Of a DNA stretch of 64,000 nucleotides, positions 11,769-23,493 are shown in pieces. Where the stretch lies: the NCBI GenBank assembly GCA_905250075.1, contig CAJNOP010000027.1:1-64000 (forward strand), in the 5' to 3' direction. The translations under genes were made by a program, and so were the position numbers. Within the stretch, counting starts at the first letter, position 1. Each line of letters begins with the position of its first letter. This DNA is from Rotaria sp. Silwood1 (lineage: Eukaryota > Rotifera > Eurotatoria > Philodinida > Philodinidae). The notes under the pieces were generated by a model, which was not told where the DNA came from, did no database searches, and saw nothing but the letters and a program-made list of their open reading frames with translations.

Positions 11769-12271
11769 ATGTCGGCTGAAAGTGATGTTAATCCAAAAGC
11801 TTATCCATTAGCTGATGCTAAACTTACAAAGGATATTCTTGATCTTGTTCATCAAGCACAAAATTATGTAAGTTTGTGTTTTTTTTAATGATTTAAAAAA
11901 AATATTTTTTTTTGTTTTTATCTCTTTTAGCGTCAATTACGTAAAGGTGCTAATGAAGCAACTAAAACACTTAATCGTGGTAAATCAGAATTAATAAGTA
12001 AGTTAACAAAAAAGAAATTATTTGAAAATGAAAAAGATTTTATTTAGTTATGGCTGCTGATACAACACCTATTGAAATTTTAATGCATTTGCCATTATTA
12101 TGTGAAGATAAAAATGTTCCATACGTATTTGTACGTAGTAAACAAGCATTAGGTCGTGCTTGTGGTGTAACACGACCAGTTATTAGTGCAAGTATAACGA
12201 TCAATGAAGGATCACAATTAAAACCACAAATTCAAACACTTAAACAAAATATTGAAAAATTGTTTACTTAA
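11769..12271 (+). CDS. SNU13: SNU13 / NHP2L1 (15.5K), L7Ae-family RNA-binding protein
   Basis: Three exons (11769-11867, 11931-11997, 12048-12271) give exactly 129 residues, one more than human SNU13. The protein is nearly collinear with the human sequence: [16 protein letters not shown] at the N-terminus, [17 protein letters not shown] (the RNA-contact motif of L7Ae proteins), [20 protein letters not shown] and [14 protein letters not shown]13 binds kink-turns in U4 snRNA and box C/D snoRNAs and nucleates both U4/U6.U5 tri-snRNP and snoRNP assembly in the nucleus. Its position behind NOPCHAP1 and TRAPPC13 suggests it is the last gene of a co-transcribed group. A proper AATAAA occurs after it at 12430-12435. 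Confidence 0.97.
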
Positions 12272-13279
12272 AATTTCACAAAAAAAAAGAATTAATAAGA
12301 AAAAAAAAGTTAGAAGAATAAAAACAATTTGTGTTTGAAAAAAAAAAGTTCTTCATTTTCTTTTTTTTTTGTTTTTGTTGTTTTTTGTTATTATTTCTGT
12401 GTCACCATCATTTATATTTGATGGGATGAAATAAAAACACATCATGTAGGAATATCCTTAGTTTTATTTGCGAAGTGTTTATTCACAGTTTAAACATTTT
12501 TGTAAAGATAAACATTTATTCTTTATCTGAAGTTCATATCAATCCTTAAGAAAGGAAAATCAAATCATACACAAAATTATTTTCTATTATCGAACACTTT
12601 TTTCATTGTATGAGTTTAGTCTAGTAGATACTCTTATCGTATATCTGAAAGAACTCTTGGTCAAACTTTCTTGTACGCTACTATGTAAAACCAATCGTTT
12701 TAATATCAAATCCTTTTAAAGTCTGATAGTCGCTGCGAATTCTTATTGAGATCCGTAGGATGAAAAAGAAGAGTTCGATATTAAACGTACACAACCATTT
12801 AAATTCTATAGGAATCCTTTGGGGTGTAACGTGCAACCTATAAGGTTTCGTTTTAAACTTGAATAGCTTCGTATTGAGGATGCCAAATCATTTTTGGGCC
12901 TATGGATCTCAGAAAACGCTTCTCAACCATTATGTTCTCAATAATTTAAGCTATTTAAAATTTTCAAAAATTTTACAATAGAATGTGTAGTTAAATTTAA
13001 GAAATTCGAAAATGTAAAATAAGAATAATTCATTAGTGTGTAGAAAAATTGTATTCGACCTTCCTGCATTTTTCGAAAAGTTTGAATAGATATTTCTATA
13101 AAACTATGATAGATCTAACTCCCTCTCATATTACTTCAACTTTCGGCATAGTATAGTATTTCAGTGTAGATTCTGTACTTATTAACAATTTAAAACTTTT
13201 ATAAAATTCATAAAAAAAAAATTATAACTTTTTAATAAAAAAAATTCTCCATTTATTTATTTTAGTTAATACATTTTTT
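12272..13279. other. Intergenic spacer
   Basis: Contains the AATAAA of SNU13 (12430-12435) and then about 800 bases without a supported gene. 12700-12930 is less AT-rich than the rest but has stops in all frames. A TTTTAG lies 14 bases before the next ATG. Confidence 0.5.
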
Positions 13280-14032
13280 ATGTCAACAACAACAAATCGT
13301 CTTTCATTATCATCAACTTCTACATATATGCCCAATAAATTTTCTAATCTTTCTGATTTACTTCAAAGGTTTTATACAATAGTAGAAAATTTAAAACAAA
13401 ATCATCAAAATGAAATTGAACAGTTAAATAATGCAATAAAAAGTCTTGAATCTGAAAATAAACATTTACGTGCATTACAGGAACAACATCCACATTCTAT
13501 ATTTGATATTAATTATATATCACATGATACATCAACTATGAATCAACTTCATACAGAACTTGAACGAGCACAAAAACAAATTGAAACTTTACAAACATCA
13601 TTAAATACACAATATTCAGAATATGAAGAAATGAAAACAAAATATAATTTACAACGTTTAATGAATGAAAATCATTTTGATCAACAAAATTCAAATGCCG
13701 ATTCAAATAAAGTTAAAGAACTTGAATTAAAATTAAAACAAATTAAAGATCAAATAAATCAATTTGATCAATGTAATTATGAAAGTGACGAACAAATACG
13801 TTTATTAAAACAATTAATATCAAATAATGAACAAGAACAAACAAAAACTATCACACAAAGTTTAACAGTTAAACAATCAGATTTATTACAACAAACAACC
13901 ATTGTTGAAAATATTTTAAGTAAACAACAAGATAAAATTATAGATAAAATTTTAGAATTACTTAATCAAAATCCTCGACAAGATCAACAAATAACAACAA
14001 AAAATAAAAAACCTAAAAAGAAAAGATTATAA
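13280..14032 (+). CDS. Single-exon coiled-coil protein, function unknown
   Basis: One uninterrupted frame of 250 residues. Residues 1-20 are Ser/Thr-rich; about 30-70 (LLQRFYTIVENLKQNHQNEI) and 90-225 show heptad-like leucine and glutamine spacing typical of long coiled coils, rich in Gln, Asn and Glu. The tail is strongly basic and ends KKPKKKRL, which could be a nuclear localisation signal. The even codon use and absence of stops over 750 bases in AT-rich DNA support a real gene. No family is recognised, since coiled coils give misleading similarity. An acceptor-like TTTTAG precedes the ATG by 14 bases, as in neighbouring genes. Confidence 0.7.
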   Translation: MSTTTNRLSLSSTSTYMPNKFSNLSDLLQRFYTIVENLKQNHQNEIEQLNNAIKSLESENKHLRALQEQHPHSIFDINYISHDTSTMNQLHTELERAQKQIETLQTSLNTQYSEYEEMKTKYNLQRLMNENHFDQQNSNADSNKVKELELKLKQIKDQINQFDQCNYESDEQIRLLKQLISNNEQEQTKTITQSLTVKQSDLLQQTTIVENILSKQQDKIIDKILELLNQNPRQDQQITTKNKKPKKKRL

Positions 14033-14207
14033 TTTGCTTGTATTGATCTAGTTTTCTTTTTTTGTTTATTCTTAATACTCATCTTTTTTTTTTGTTTAAT
14101 ATCTTTCTCAATAAACTACGGAATAGATTATTGCATTAATATCAAACAGAATTATTCATCATTAATAGAATATTCAAGTGTTAGAAATCTTTAAGATGAA
14201 TAAATAG

Positions 14208-14822
14208 GGCTATGTCCAAATTGCGAACAAAAATTAAGCCAATTAAGAAAAAAGTGTTCGCAATTTGGAACACAGAAAATAACGTTGATCTTATTTTTAT
14301 TGCGTTTCCAAATTGCGAACACTTTTTATAATTAAGTAATATAGTTTTAATTCTTTTTATTTGACAAGTCAATACGAATTTGTCATTTGAATATATAATA
14401 ATAAATGAGAATAATGATGAGCGAAAATAAAAAATAATATAATAATTTTTTTCCTTTTTTTAAATATTTTTATTATTTGTAAGAAAATACAATAATAACA
14501 AGAAAAAAAAATTATTATATTATTTTTTATTTTCTTTCATCATTATTCTCATTTATTATTATATATTCAAATGGCAAATTTGTGTTGACTTATCAAATAA
14601 AAAGAAATGATACCATTCTTATTCTCAAACTTCTATATTTATATTATTAATAAAATTGAAGTCATAATCAGCTATTGAAATAACTAATTAATCAAAGTGT
14701 TCGCAATTTGGAAACGCAATAAAAATAAGATCAACGTTATTTTTGTGTTCCAAATTGCGAACACTTTTTTCTTAATTGGCTTAATTTTTGTTCGCAATTT
14801 GGAAGCTACGATAAATAGTTCA
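14208..14822. mobile_element. Inverted-repeat element with three CCAAATTGCGAAC motifs per arm
   Basis: The outer arms 14217-14329 and 14696-14803 are nearly perfect inverted copies. Inside them a second inverted pair (14359-14445 with 14505-14600) closes around an AT-rich centre near 14475. Each outer arm holds CCAAATTGCGAACA three times, in alternating orientation, so each arm can itself fold into a hairpin. No transposase is encoded; the short frames inside read through the repeats. It resembles a non-autonomous DNA transposon with subterminal transposase-binding repeats. Confidence 0.8.
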
Positions 14823-17800
14823 AATTTTGCAAAACTTTTCTTTTTATTAACATAAATATTCAATCTGTTGAATAATATTATATTTTTCATGACAACTGTT
14901 TATAATTTCAATTTCATTGTAATAATTGCCATTGAAATACGTTTCAAACGACTATTTACTATACTTATGAGTTCAAATAAAACATATTATATTAGAAGTA
15001 ATTGTATGTGAAGTATTCAACATTTGAACAGATTACTAATTTGTAGAGTATTCACCACATCAATTGATTCGAGTTGATGCATTTAAAATTGAGTCATCAT
15101 TAATATTCTGAGTATTTCTATATGTGTGGTTATGCATGAGCTACAGTTTGACTGGTCGACTGCATCTCACTCAAATCGGTTACATATTTAGTGTAATTGC
15201 ATGAATTTTGATTAATCCTCGTTGTATGACTACTAATTATTATTCATGTTGGGTATACATCAAACATTGCCTTTAACGGCTCAACTGGTACTAAAGTAAC
15301 TCGAATCATTGCATATCTCTTTTCTGTGTTGACTAAAATCATAGATGAAGTTTTCTATTACAGTATTTTTGTTTTCTCACGAAACGAAAAGCTGTAACTA
15401 TGAAGATATTGAATACTTGAACTTTTTTTTTGTTTCATTTTATCATCAATTATTGTGTAATCATAAAATGTACATTTTACTTTGAGTTCACAGTGAATTA
15501 ATGATGAAGCAAGAACGTTCTTAGAGAGATCACAAGGAACATTGATTCTATTAAAAGTATTTAAACACTTGAACGTGATGTCGATTGAATAACTTTAATA
15601 AGTTGATAGTAAACTTTTAACTATCGATCCCGTACTCTTCCTTCTTCTTTCTTAAAAACCTCCGCTGGATATTCATACAAAGGATAAATTATCTCAAAAC
15701 AGTAATATGAACAGTATCATTAACATCCTCATACAATTTCAATGGATTAATGAATGCATAATACTGAATATTTATAGCAACTAAAGTCATACATTTCTAT
15801 TTTTAAGGTCGTATTATATTTCATCATATAATACTGGTAAAAGATTAGTCGAGTCAGATGATTTTTCAGCAGAATCATCGAGAATGACACGTTTTGATTA
15901 TAAATAAGTCTGATATCGTATATTAATAAATGAAAACAGTGTTATTTTGCCATATTTAGATCTATGACATTGTCGAACTCAATATAATATTAAATCTAAA
16001 ATTAGTACAATAATTGAAAAGAAATACATTTTTCTTTCTGTTCTTAGACATACTTGGTATTTTTTGAAATATCATAGAGGAAACGATATTAGGAAATCAT
16101 TTGTACATCTACAAACACTTTACTTAGATTAGTTTCATGATAAAAAAAAAGGACTTTAACAAGTAGAAAGCTATTTCTTTGCTAATGAAATTACATGAAT
16201 GCTATTGTTTTTTTTTTACAGCTAAATATTTAGGATACAATCTTTGAATAAATGTGAAAAAATACTCATAGATATCGACAATAGGCCTTTGAATCTTCTA
16301 TCAATTTATTGTCAATGATGAATCAATGATAATTAAAATAAACACATTCGATTAAAAATATTTGGCTAATCATAGATTTGGCTATGTCAATATGAAATTG
16401 ATGAAATAGACTTATAATTAAATGTCTCTTAAGACTTTAGATGATTAATTCTATTTTTAGACTGCACCACTGAGATAACGAAATTTAACAATAGTTCATT
16501 GTATTAATATTTGTCTTTTCGAGTTATGATCGTTCATGAAGTTCAGAATGTCTCAAAGTATTTTAGAAAATGAGTAATCGTTGACATGACTTACTTTTTT
16601 CGCACTTTTTAGAATACTAATACAAATCCTAGTTGCTATGTCAACCTCAAGTTCAGAACCTGAAGGCGAAAAGGATAGAAATAAGAATAAAAGCTGAGAT
16701 AGGTGCAAAAGTTCATTTTACAGAATTAAGATTATCTTTAGGCCCTTTTAGGACAATTACATACTATTACAAGATAAATCCTGTAATTTGTACAAATCAC
16801 GTAGATCTAACAAGTGTGTTACCGTAATCCGTCAATTTTTCAATCCAAATATATAGCCTTTTTTTTTTAAATAATTAAACTACAAAAAGTTTCTTAAATA
16901 TTAATAATTTATATTATGTATATCAATCAGTTCAGCGATACCCTTTGTGTTGAAGGACTACAACTAATATATTTCAATAAGTGAATAGTATGACATATGA
17001 CAGAAAGTCTGCCGAGACTCTTTTCTACACAAAACTGGCTCAAGGCAAGCAAGCTTGGAGTGGTGTGATATTTTTGTTTGATAAGGGGCAATGATTTTTA
17101 ACTTGTAGAACCAAAGAAAAATTTTCAGTTTTGCTAGAAGAAAACGAACTTTTTCATGATTGGGAGGAAGATGCTACAAACTTTGACATCCACTCACACT
17201 CAACTACTTATCCATGTGTGGACACTGTATGCAACAGAAGCTGAGATGTATTTATATTACCATATTTCTTATAACGATGTACACTGCTCTGGTCAATCAT
17301 ATCTTCTCAATAGCCTCATTTCTAAATAAAGGTTTATCCCATCCGTGAAATTTTTGCATTGAGTGGAAAAAACTCTTATATTTTTGTCAACATCTTATGG
17401 CTAGTGTCTTTATTCAGCATTGTTATTGTTGCAATTGTTATTTATTGTAGTACTAGTTATCATTCTTATACAACTTGTATCTATGAAATCTATATACCAT
17501 TGAAACATAAGAAAATGATAACAATTACTATAAACTAATAAAGAATCTTTTCCTACTATATTATACTTCTGTTTCTTTCTTTATTTTTAATTTTGTACAT
17601 AATTTACTTGTGTTGCTTGTACATAATATATATACAATTTCGCTTTATTTTCTTTCTGTATAAAAAAAAATTATAAATGTACTTAAGATATATCAAATTT
17701 TTTTTATTTTGTGTAATCAACAAAAATGTTTTTATTTTCTTTGATATAAAATTTTTCCTTCTCAAAATATATGTGTGTTTAATCAAACTTTCATATTGTT

Positions 17801-20800
17801 TTTCTTATTGTTTGTGTTGAAACTCATAAAAATTTTATTTATAACTTATTCGATGACAGAATTGAAATTAAATAATTATTGCATCTTGTTTTACATAGAG
17901 TTAAACAGCATTACAAGTTTATTTAAATTCGAAAGTGAAACTTCTCTAAATGAAATAATTTTTTTTAGTCTAACAAATTCTATATGTTTGGTACTATTAC
18001 TTTTACTATTTATATATAATTGTTCTGCTAATATAGAGACATGATCTAGAAAAACACAGTTTTATTCATTTATTTTTGACATTATCCATTTTTTATAGGA
18101 CGATTTAACCATTACAAATTAAAAACAAAAAAAAAGAAGACTAGAGTGATACATCCTTCAATGAATTTTTGCTTTGTCAATCGTTAATAGATCAGAGTGT
18201 TCCTATTTTGAATTCATCTTATGTACAGTCGATGCATTGATGGCTAGAGAAAAGCTATACAACATGATATACAGACATTTTATAAATATAATTTTTCAAA
18301 ATTGAAGAAAAACAAACTGTTTCTCTAATGAAAGATCTCTGGCTGATTGACTACACATCAATTCTTTTTGTTTTCTTTAGTATAAATGATCAAAAGTTAA
18401 CGTTTTATTTACAATACATGTCTTTGAAAACTTTGAAAATAACAAATTCATACATACATCTGCATATGTATTTATATATTTTTACGTAATGCAAATAAAT
18501 ATCTCTGAGACATATGTTTGCTATGCTTTTCATTTACTATAATGAAATATAGATGTTAGTTTGTAGAATATTCGTTTGTTATTTCTTAATTAGTCAAATT
18601 ATTTAAATATTTTACATTTAGAACAAAAGTAATATATGTATATATAATATTCAAGTATCACCAGAACTATTTATGCAATAATGAATAACTTTTATATGGA
18701 ATTCTATTCAAATCTGAAATATCGTAGTTTGACCATTAAGAGTCAATATTATTTGAAAATTTCTTTGCTCGTATGTGGTAATAACTTCAGCAGATATAAA
18801 TATATTCCTGTGAATGAATTTTCTATCAGAATAATAACATCAGCGAATCTGTTCAAAAGACAAAAAAATTTTCTATAGAAAATTTAATATTTTTATAATT
18901 ATATTAAAATCAATGGTAAAGTTATTATTCCCTCTTGTATTATTTTCAAATACTTAATAATATTATCTTAGATACATCATCTTGTTCTCTTCAGTCGTTA
19001 TACATTCTTAGAGTAAAATTTTTTTTATGTATTAGATAATAGCTGTTTTTCATATATGAAAGTCATTCTATCAAAACACTTAACATAAGACTTTCTGTGT
19101 ATATTTTTCATAATGAAGTTTAAAAAGAATTCTATCATTGGATGATGAAATTGGAAAAAAAACTAGATTATCTTTTTTAAGTAGTGTTACATATGTAGCT
19201 ATAAATGGTAACGATATTAATAAGAACAAACTAATATAAAGCACATCTCTCTTGTGCTTCTCCGAGAGCATATAAGTATTAGATACAATACTAAATGAGT
19301 CCGAGATTGATCTGAATTAATTTCCGTTCAATGTTAGACCTCAAATTCGACAGTCTTATATTGGACGGTAACAGTTACATATACTTGTTCATCTTTATTA
19401 AGAAGTCGAATGCAAGTTTTCTAACATAGCTGCATTTCGAATCCAAAATCAACTGGTGTAAACCAATTGAACTAAAAAATGCAAAACATATTGAATATAA
19501 AATTAGATTATCAACAAAATATCATTTTATTCATTAATAGTAGAGTAAATATTAAGATTCTTCAATTTTTCTATATGTATCCATACCAAATCTTAATAAT
19601 TAAGTCTTGTTCTATTTATTTGTTTAAAAATAAATGATTACTTTCATACATTGTCTTTCAACATTGGTTTTTTTTCCATTCCTACAAGATTATAAATAAA
19701 TCTTGATGGATTAAATAACATTTGCATTTGTTGTCTAAATAAATTCTCATGTCTAATCGAAGTTTTTAACTAATTTGACACTGACTTTGTTCTTACAGTA
19801 TTTTCTTTTATTTTGAAAAACTTTTTTCATAGATAAATACAAAATAAAAAGACCTGTGAACAAAACGTTTGACAAAATCCAATTCGTTTACAAGTTTTTG
19901 TTTATATAGAACATCATATAATTTATTATAAGATGTCTATATTCAAGCAAATCATAGTTTTTCTTTAGATCAAGCAATTCCAATTACTAAAATGTTCTTG
20001 TATAATACTGTTTAAGAAAAGTAGATGAAATGAGAATGTTCTTTGTGTTAATTACATAAAACTTATCATTAGTTATGACATAGCATAAGAAAAATGTCTT
20101 CTATTTATATTGATTATCTAAACAAAATTGTTCAATAATTATCATAAATAATCTTAGATTTAATTATAAAAAATACAGGTTACTGATATATTTTCAAAAA
20201 ATTCATTATCAAAGATTGACAAAAAAAAAAAGGAAAACTAAAGTACTTAGAAAATGATTTTTTTCTTGTATATAGACATGAAAGAAAATGATGATAATTA
20301 ATTGTATTTTTTCATATTTCGAAAGATTTTTAATGAAAAAAAAGAAACAAATCGGATTATTGTCAAGTCAAAAATTGTTATCTATTATAAATGACATTGA
20401 ATTAAGATTGTTTGTTTTTTTATTCAATAGAATCTAAATCTATTTCAAGCACATCAAATAATCAGAATAATCATCAAAAACTTTTTCATTTCTTATTAAT
20501 TTCAAGAGTATAACAGAAAAAAAAAAACGTGATATAAGAAAAAATCATTTATATTTAATGAATTTTATTTGTATTCCAATGTTTGAATTGAACGATCATG
20601 ATCCGATTTTCCACATCTTTAAACGACTTTTTTTTCTTCTTCTTCTTCTTTGTCTTGAATCGCTCGCGGAATTGATATTCGTTAAATCAAACGATAGCCG
20701 CCTGTATATACCGTCTTCGTTCTATTCTTATCGTCTATTATCTCTTGAATAATTTAGTTTTTTTTGTCTACTCATACCTACAAAGAACAAGTAAAAAACA

Positions 20801-21789
20801 AAAAAAAAAAGATTCCTACTATGTTCAAAGGATACACTATAGAAAAAGAAAATCTATTTTCAACCACTTCAATTATCAAGAAAAAAAATGAACAAGCGCT
20901 CGAATTTCTCAATTGATGCACCCTAATGAATGTCCTGAGACATATAGGTAGATGACAACTGTGATTGACGTGTGCGTGCTACTGTCACGCACATTCATAT
21001 ATATATATATATAAAAAAAAGGCTAAAAAAACCTAAATTAATTGCCATTTCTTTTACTGCACATGTCGCAGAAAAGAAGAAACAAACCTATATACACACG
21101 ATATAACATTCTTTCGGTTTTTTTTTAGTTTAAGGTGTATTACCATATTAATTAGATCAACATAAAAAAAAAATGCCATGAGGTAAACAACCTACATTCT
21201 TTTCTCTCAAATATGATAAGTGTGTACAAAGATGATCAAACGTATATGTATATAGTCTATGTTAATGTGCGTGGTATGTGAGAATGTCTCAAGCTTATCT
21301 TATTTTTTATGCATATCATTTGATGAGCAAAGTCAATATTGTCAATAAGAAGAAGAAACAGGTGTCTATAGCAAAAAAAAAAAGAAGAAGACGAAAAGAA
21401 AATTGAGTTTTATTATTTTTTTTCATACGTGTTTCATATTTGTTATATATATATATATATGTTATTTGCCTGAAGGAATAGATTTTAATTTGATGCTGGC
21501 GTCATAACAAGTTGTTCACACTAAATATAATAAACCGATAATCCTTTATCTCAAGCTAAAGAAAAGACAATCTGTACCCATCGAATAGTTTTCAATGAAC
21601 AAAATATACTTTCATAATTGTAAAACGTCTGAGTTATATGTACGTAGTTAACCTCATATTTTTATTATTTAAATATTTTCATTGGTTTGTTTTCATCTTA
21701 AATATGATTGGTTAATATAAAATCATTTTTTTTTCTCTCAATGTACTCATAAAAAATCTCATTGGATAAAGAAAAAAAAAAGAGAAATA

Positions 21790-22098
21790 CACGCATTGCT
21801 TGTCAATCAACAACGACTAACGATCATCGCGTGATACACTCGTTTTATTACAACGGAATAAGAGAAAAATAGAAAGAGGAGAAGAAGAAGAAGAAGAAGA
21901 AACTCTTGAAAAAGAGAGTGAGAGCGCGCGCCCATACAACAGAGAGAAAGAGAGAGGCAGAGAAAGAGAAAAAAAAGATTGTGCGTGTTCGATGTTTTTT
22001 TTTTTCATCATCAGTTCTAATCTATTTGAAGTTTGAGACGATTCCCATTCACCCATTCATATACATTGTTATATCTTAGCTAAGAGAAAAAAAAAACC
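21790..22098 (+). promoter_or_regulatory. Candidate 5' noncoding exon and GAGA-rich promoter of OTX
   Basis: A GA-rich stretch (about 21870-21980, with (GAA)n and GAGAGA runs) is followed by the strong donor CTG|GTAAGT at 22096-22104. It could be spliced to acceptor ATTCTAG at 22299-22305 or to a later one. No ATG here opens into the OTX frame, so this would be 5' UTR. Inference from sequence only. Confidence 0.35.
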
Positions 22099-22289
22099 TG
22101 GTAAGTATTTATTTATGAGTTTAGCCCCGATTTATCTGGGTGTTACCAACACCCATCCATCACCTTATTCAATCATACATGCATGAAATCTGACACGTGT
22201 TAATGCCGATTGAAGATAGTCTTATCATAACTAGAGATGAGGAGAAAAAGCCAAAGACTTTTTCTATTTGAAAAATAGATTAAATCATT

Positions 22290-23493
22290 ATGTTATTAAT
22301 TCTAGCAATCGTGGCTTCCGTTAATAGTACAAGTGCAACATCAAAATATCCATCACCACCATTAGGTGATTATTATTCAAATTATGTTGCAGCTGCATCA
22401 TCTATGGCTGGTGATCCATCAGCATTAAAATTTGGATATACAGATCCAACTAAAGGTGTTCAATTTGCATTCGGTTTTCCTCAACATCCAGATTCATTTT
22501 CGGCTTTATCATACAATGGTAGAGTTTATTTAATATTAAATTTCATTAGTTTATTTATTTATTTTTGTATTTTATGTAGGTTCATCACAAAGAAAACAAA
22601 GACGTGAACGAACAACATTTACTCGTGCACAACTTGATCAACTTGAAACATTATTTGATCGAACACGTTATCCTGATATATTTATGCGTGAAGAAGTTGC
22701 ACTTAAAGTTAATTTACCCGAATCAAGAATACAAGTAAATATAAAATTATAAGAAAAAACAAGAATAAACTTTTTTACTCTGTTTTCTTTATTTTTATTT
22801 TTTTTGTTTAAGGTTTGGTTTAAAAATCGTCGTGCTAAATGTCGACAACAAGATAAAGCAACAAAAAAGCCTTCATCATCATCATCAAATATTGGTATAC
22901 ATGACAAATCAACATCATCCAATGAAACTTCACTTTCAACAACAACACCATTAACAACATGTAAACGTGAAGCAAAAAGTCCACTTATGATTAGTCCAAA
23001 TGGACGAATAAATTCTTCACAAATAACTAATAGTCGTTCACCACCATCAACATCAAGTACAAATAGTTTAAATGGTGGTGGAAGTAATAGTTTATGTTCA
23101 TCAAATTCTACAACAAGCAATACATTTTATCGTTCACCAACATCGGATAATTCAACAGCGGCAGCAGCAGCAGCAGCAGCAACATCATTAGCTGCATGGT
23201 CATCACAAGCTGCTGCTTATCATCATATATATCCAACATCATATAGTCCAAATCAACCATCTTATCAAAGTGGACTTTTTTATAGCAATGATCCACAACA
23301 TATTTATAAAAATAATTCAACAACAACGAATAGTCCACCTATGTATGGTACAGCAACAAGTGCATTAACATATCGTAATCAAGATATGGATTTTCTTCAA
23401 CCAACAGCAATGTATGGGCGAACAAGTGATGAATTTATGGGTTGGACAGCATCACATCATCATCATCATCAAAACTTTAAAATTTTCAATTAA
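22290..23493 (+). CDS. OTX: OTX/orthodenticle homeodomain transcription factor
   Basis: Three exons (22290-22518, 22580-22734, 22813-23493). The homeodomain [20 protein letters not shown]...[15 protein letters not shown] is clearly OTX-class, with lysine at position 50 (VWFKNRR), which directs binding to TAATCC sites. Intron 2 falls between homeodomain residues 46 and 47, the position conserved in paired-type homeobox genes. The C-terminal half is rich in Ser, Thr and Asn with poly-Ala (AAAAAAAAA) and poly-His runs. OTX proteins pattern anterior neural tissue in bilaterians. The start is uncertain: the ATG at 22290 gives an atypical hydrophobic MLLILAIVA, and an ATTCTAG acceptor at 22299-22305 lies inside it, so translation may begin at MAGDPSA (22404) on a spliced mRNA. 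Confidence 0.93.

Larger units (their letters stand above)
14033..22289. other. Gene-poor region upstream of OTX
   Basis: About 8.3 kb without a supportable coding gene, apart from the inverted-repeat element at 14.2-14.8 kb. The short frames here lack splice support, protein-like composition or family resemblance. The second half has (AT)n runs near 21000 and 21450 and a GA-rich tract at 21870-21980. Extended noncoding DNA next to a developmental homeobox gene may hold enhancers, but no element is identified. Confidence 0.5.

Noticed and set aside
14181..14890. Two minus-strand frames sharing FQIAN-type words
   Set aside because: The shared words come from the inverted-repeat motif of the element, not from a protein.
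16633..16827. 65-codon frame; another frame at about 16639 reads MSTSSSEPEGEKDRNKNKS then stop
   Set aside because: Short, isolated, no splice partner and no family; may be chance or a very old relic.
22668..23338. Long minus-strand frames opposite OTX
   Set aside because: Antisense shadows of the Ser/Asn-rich OTX coding exons.
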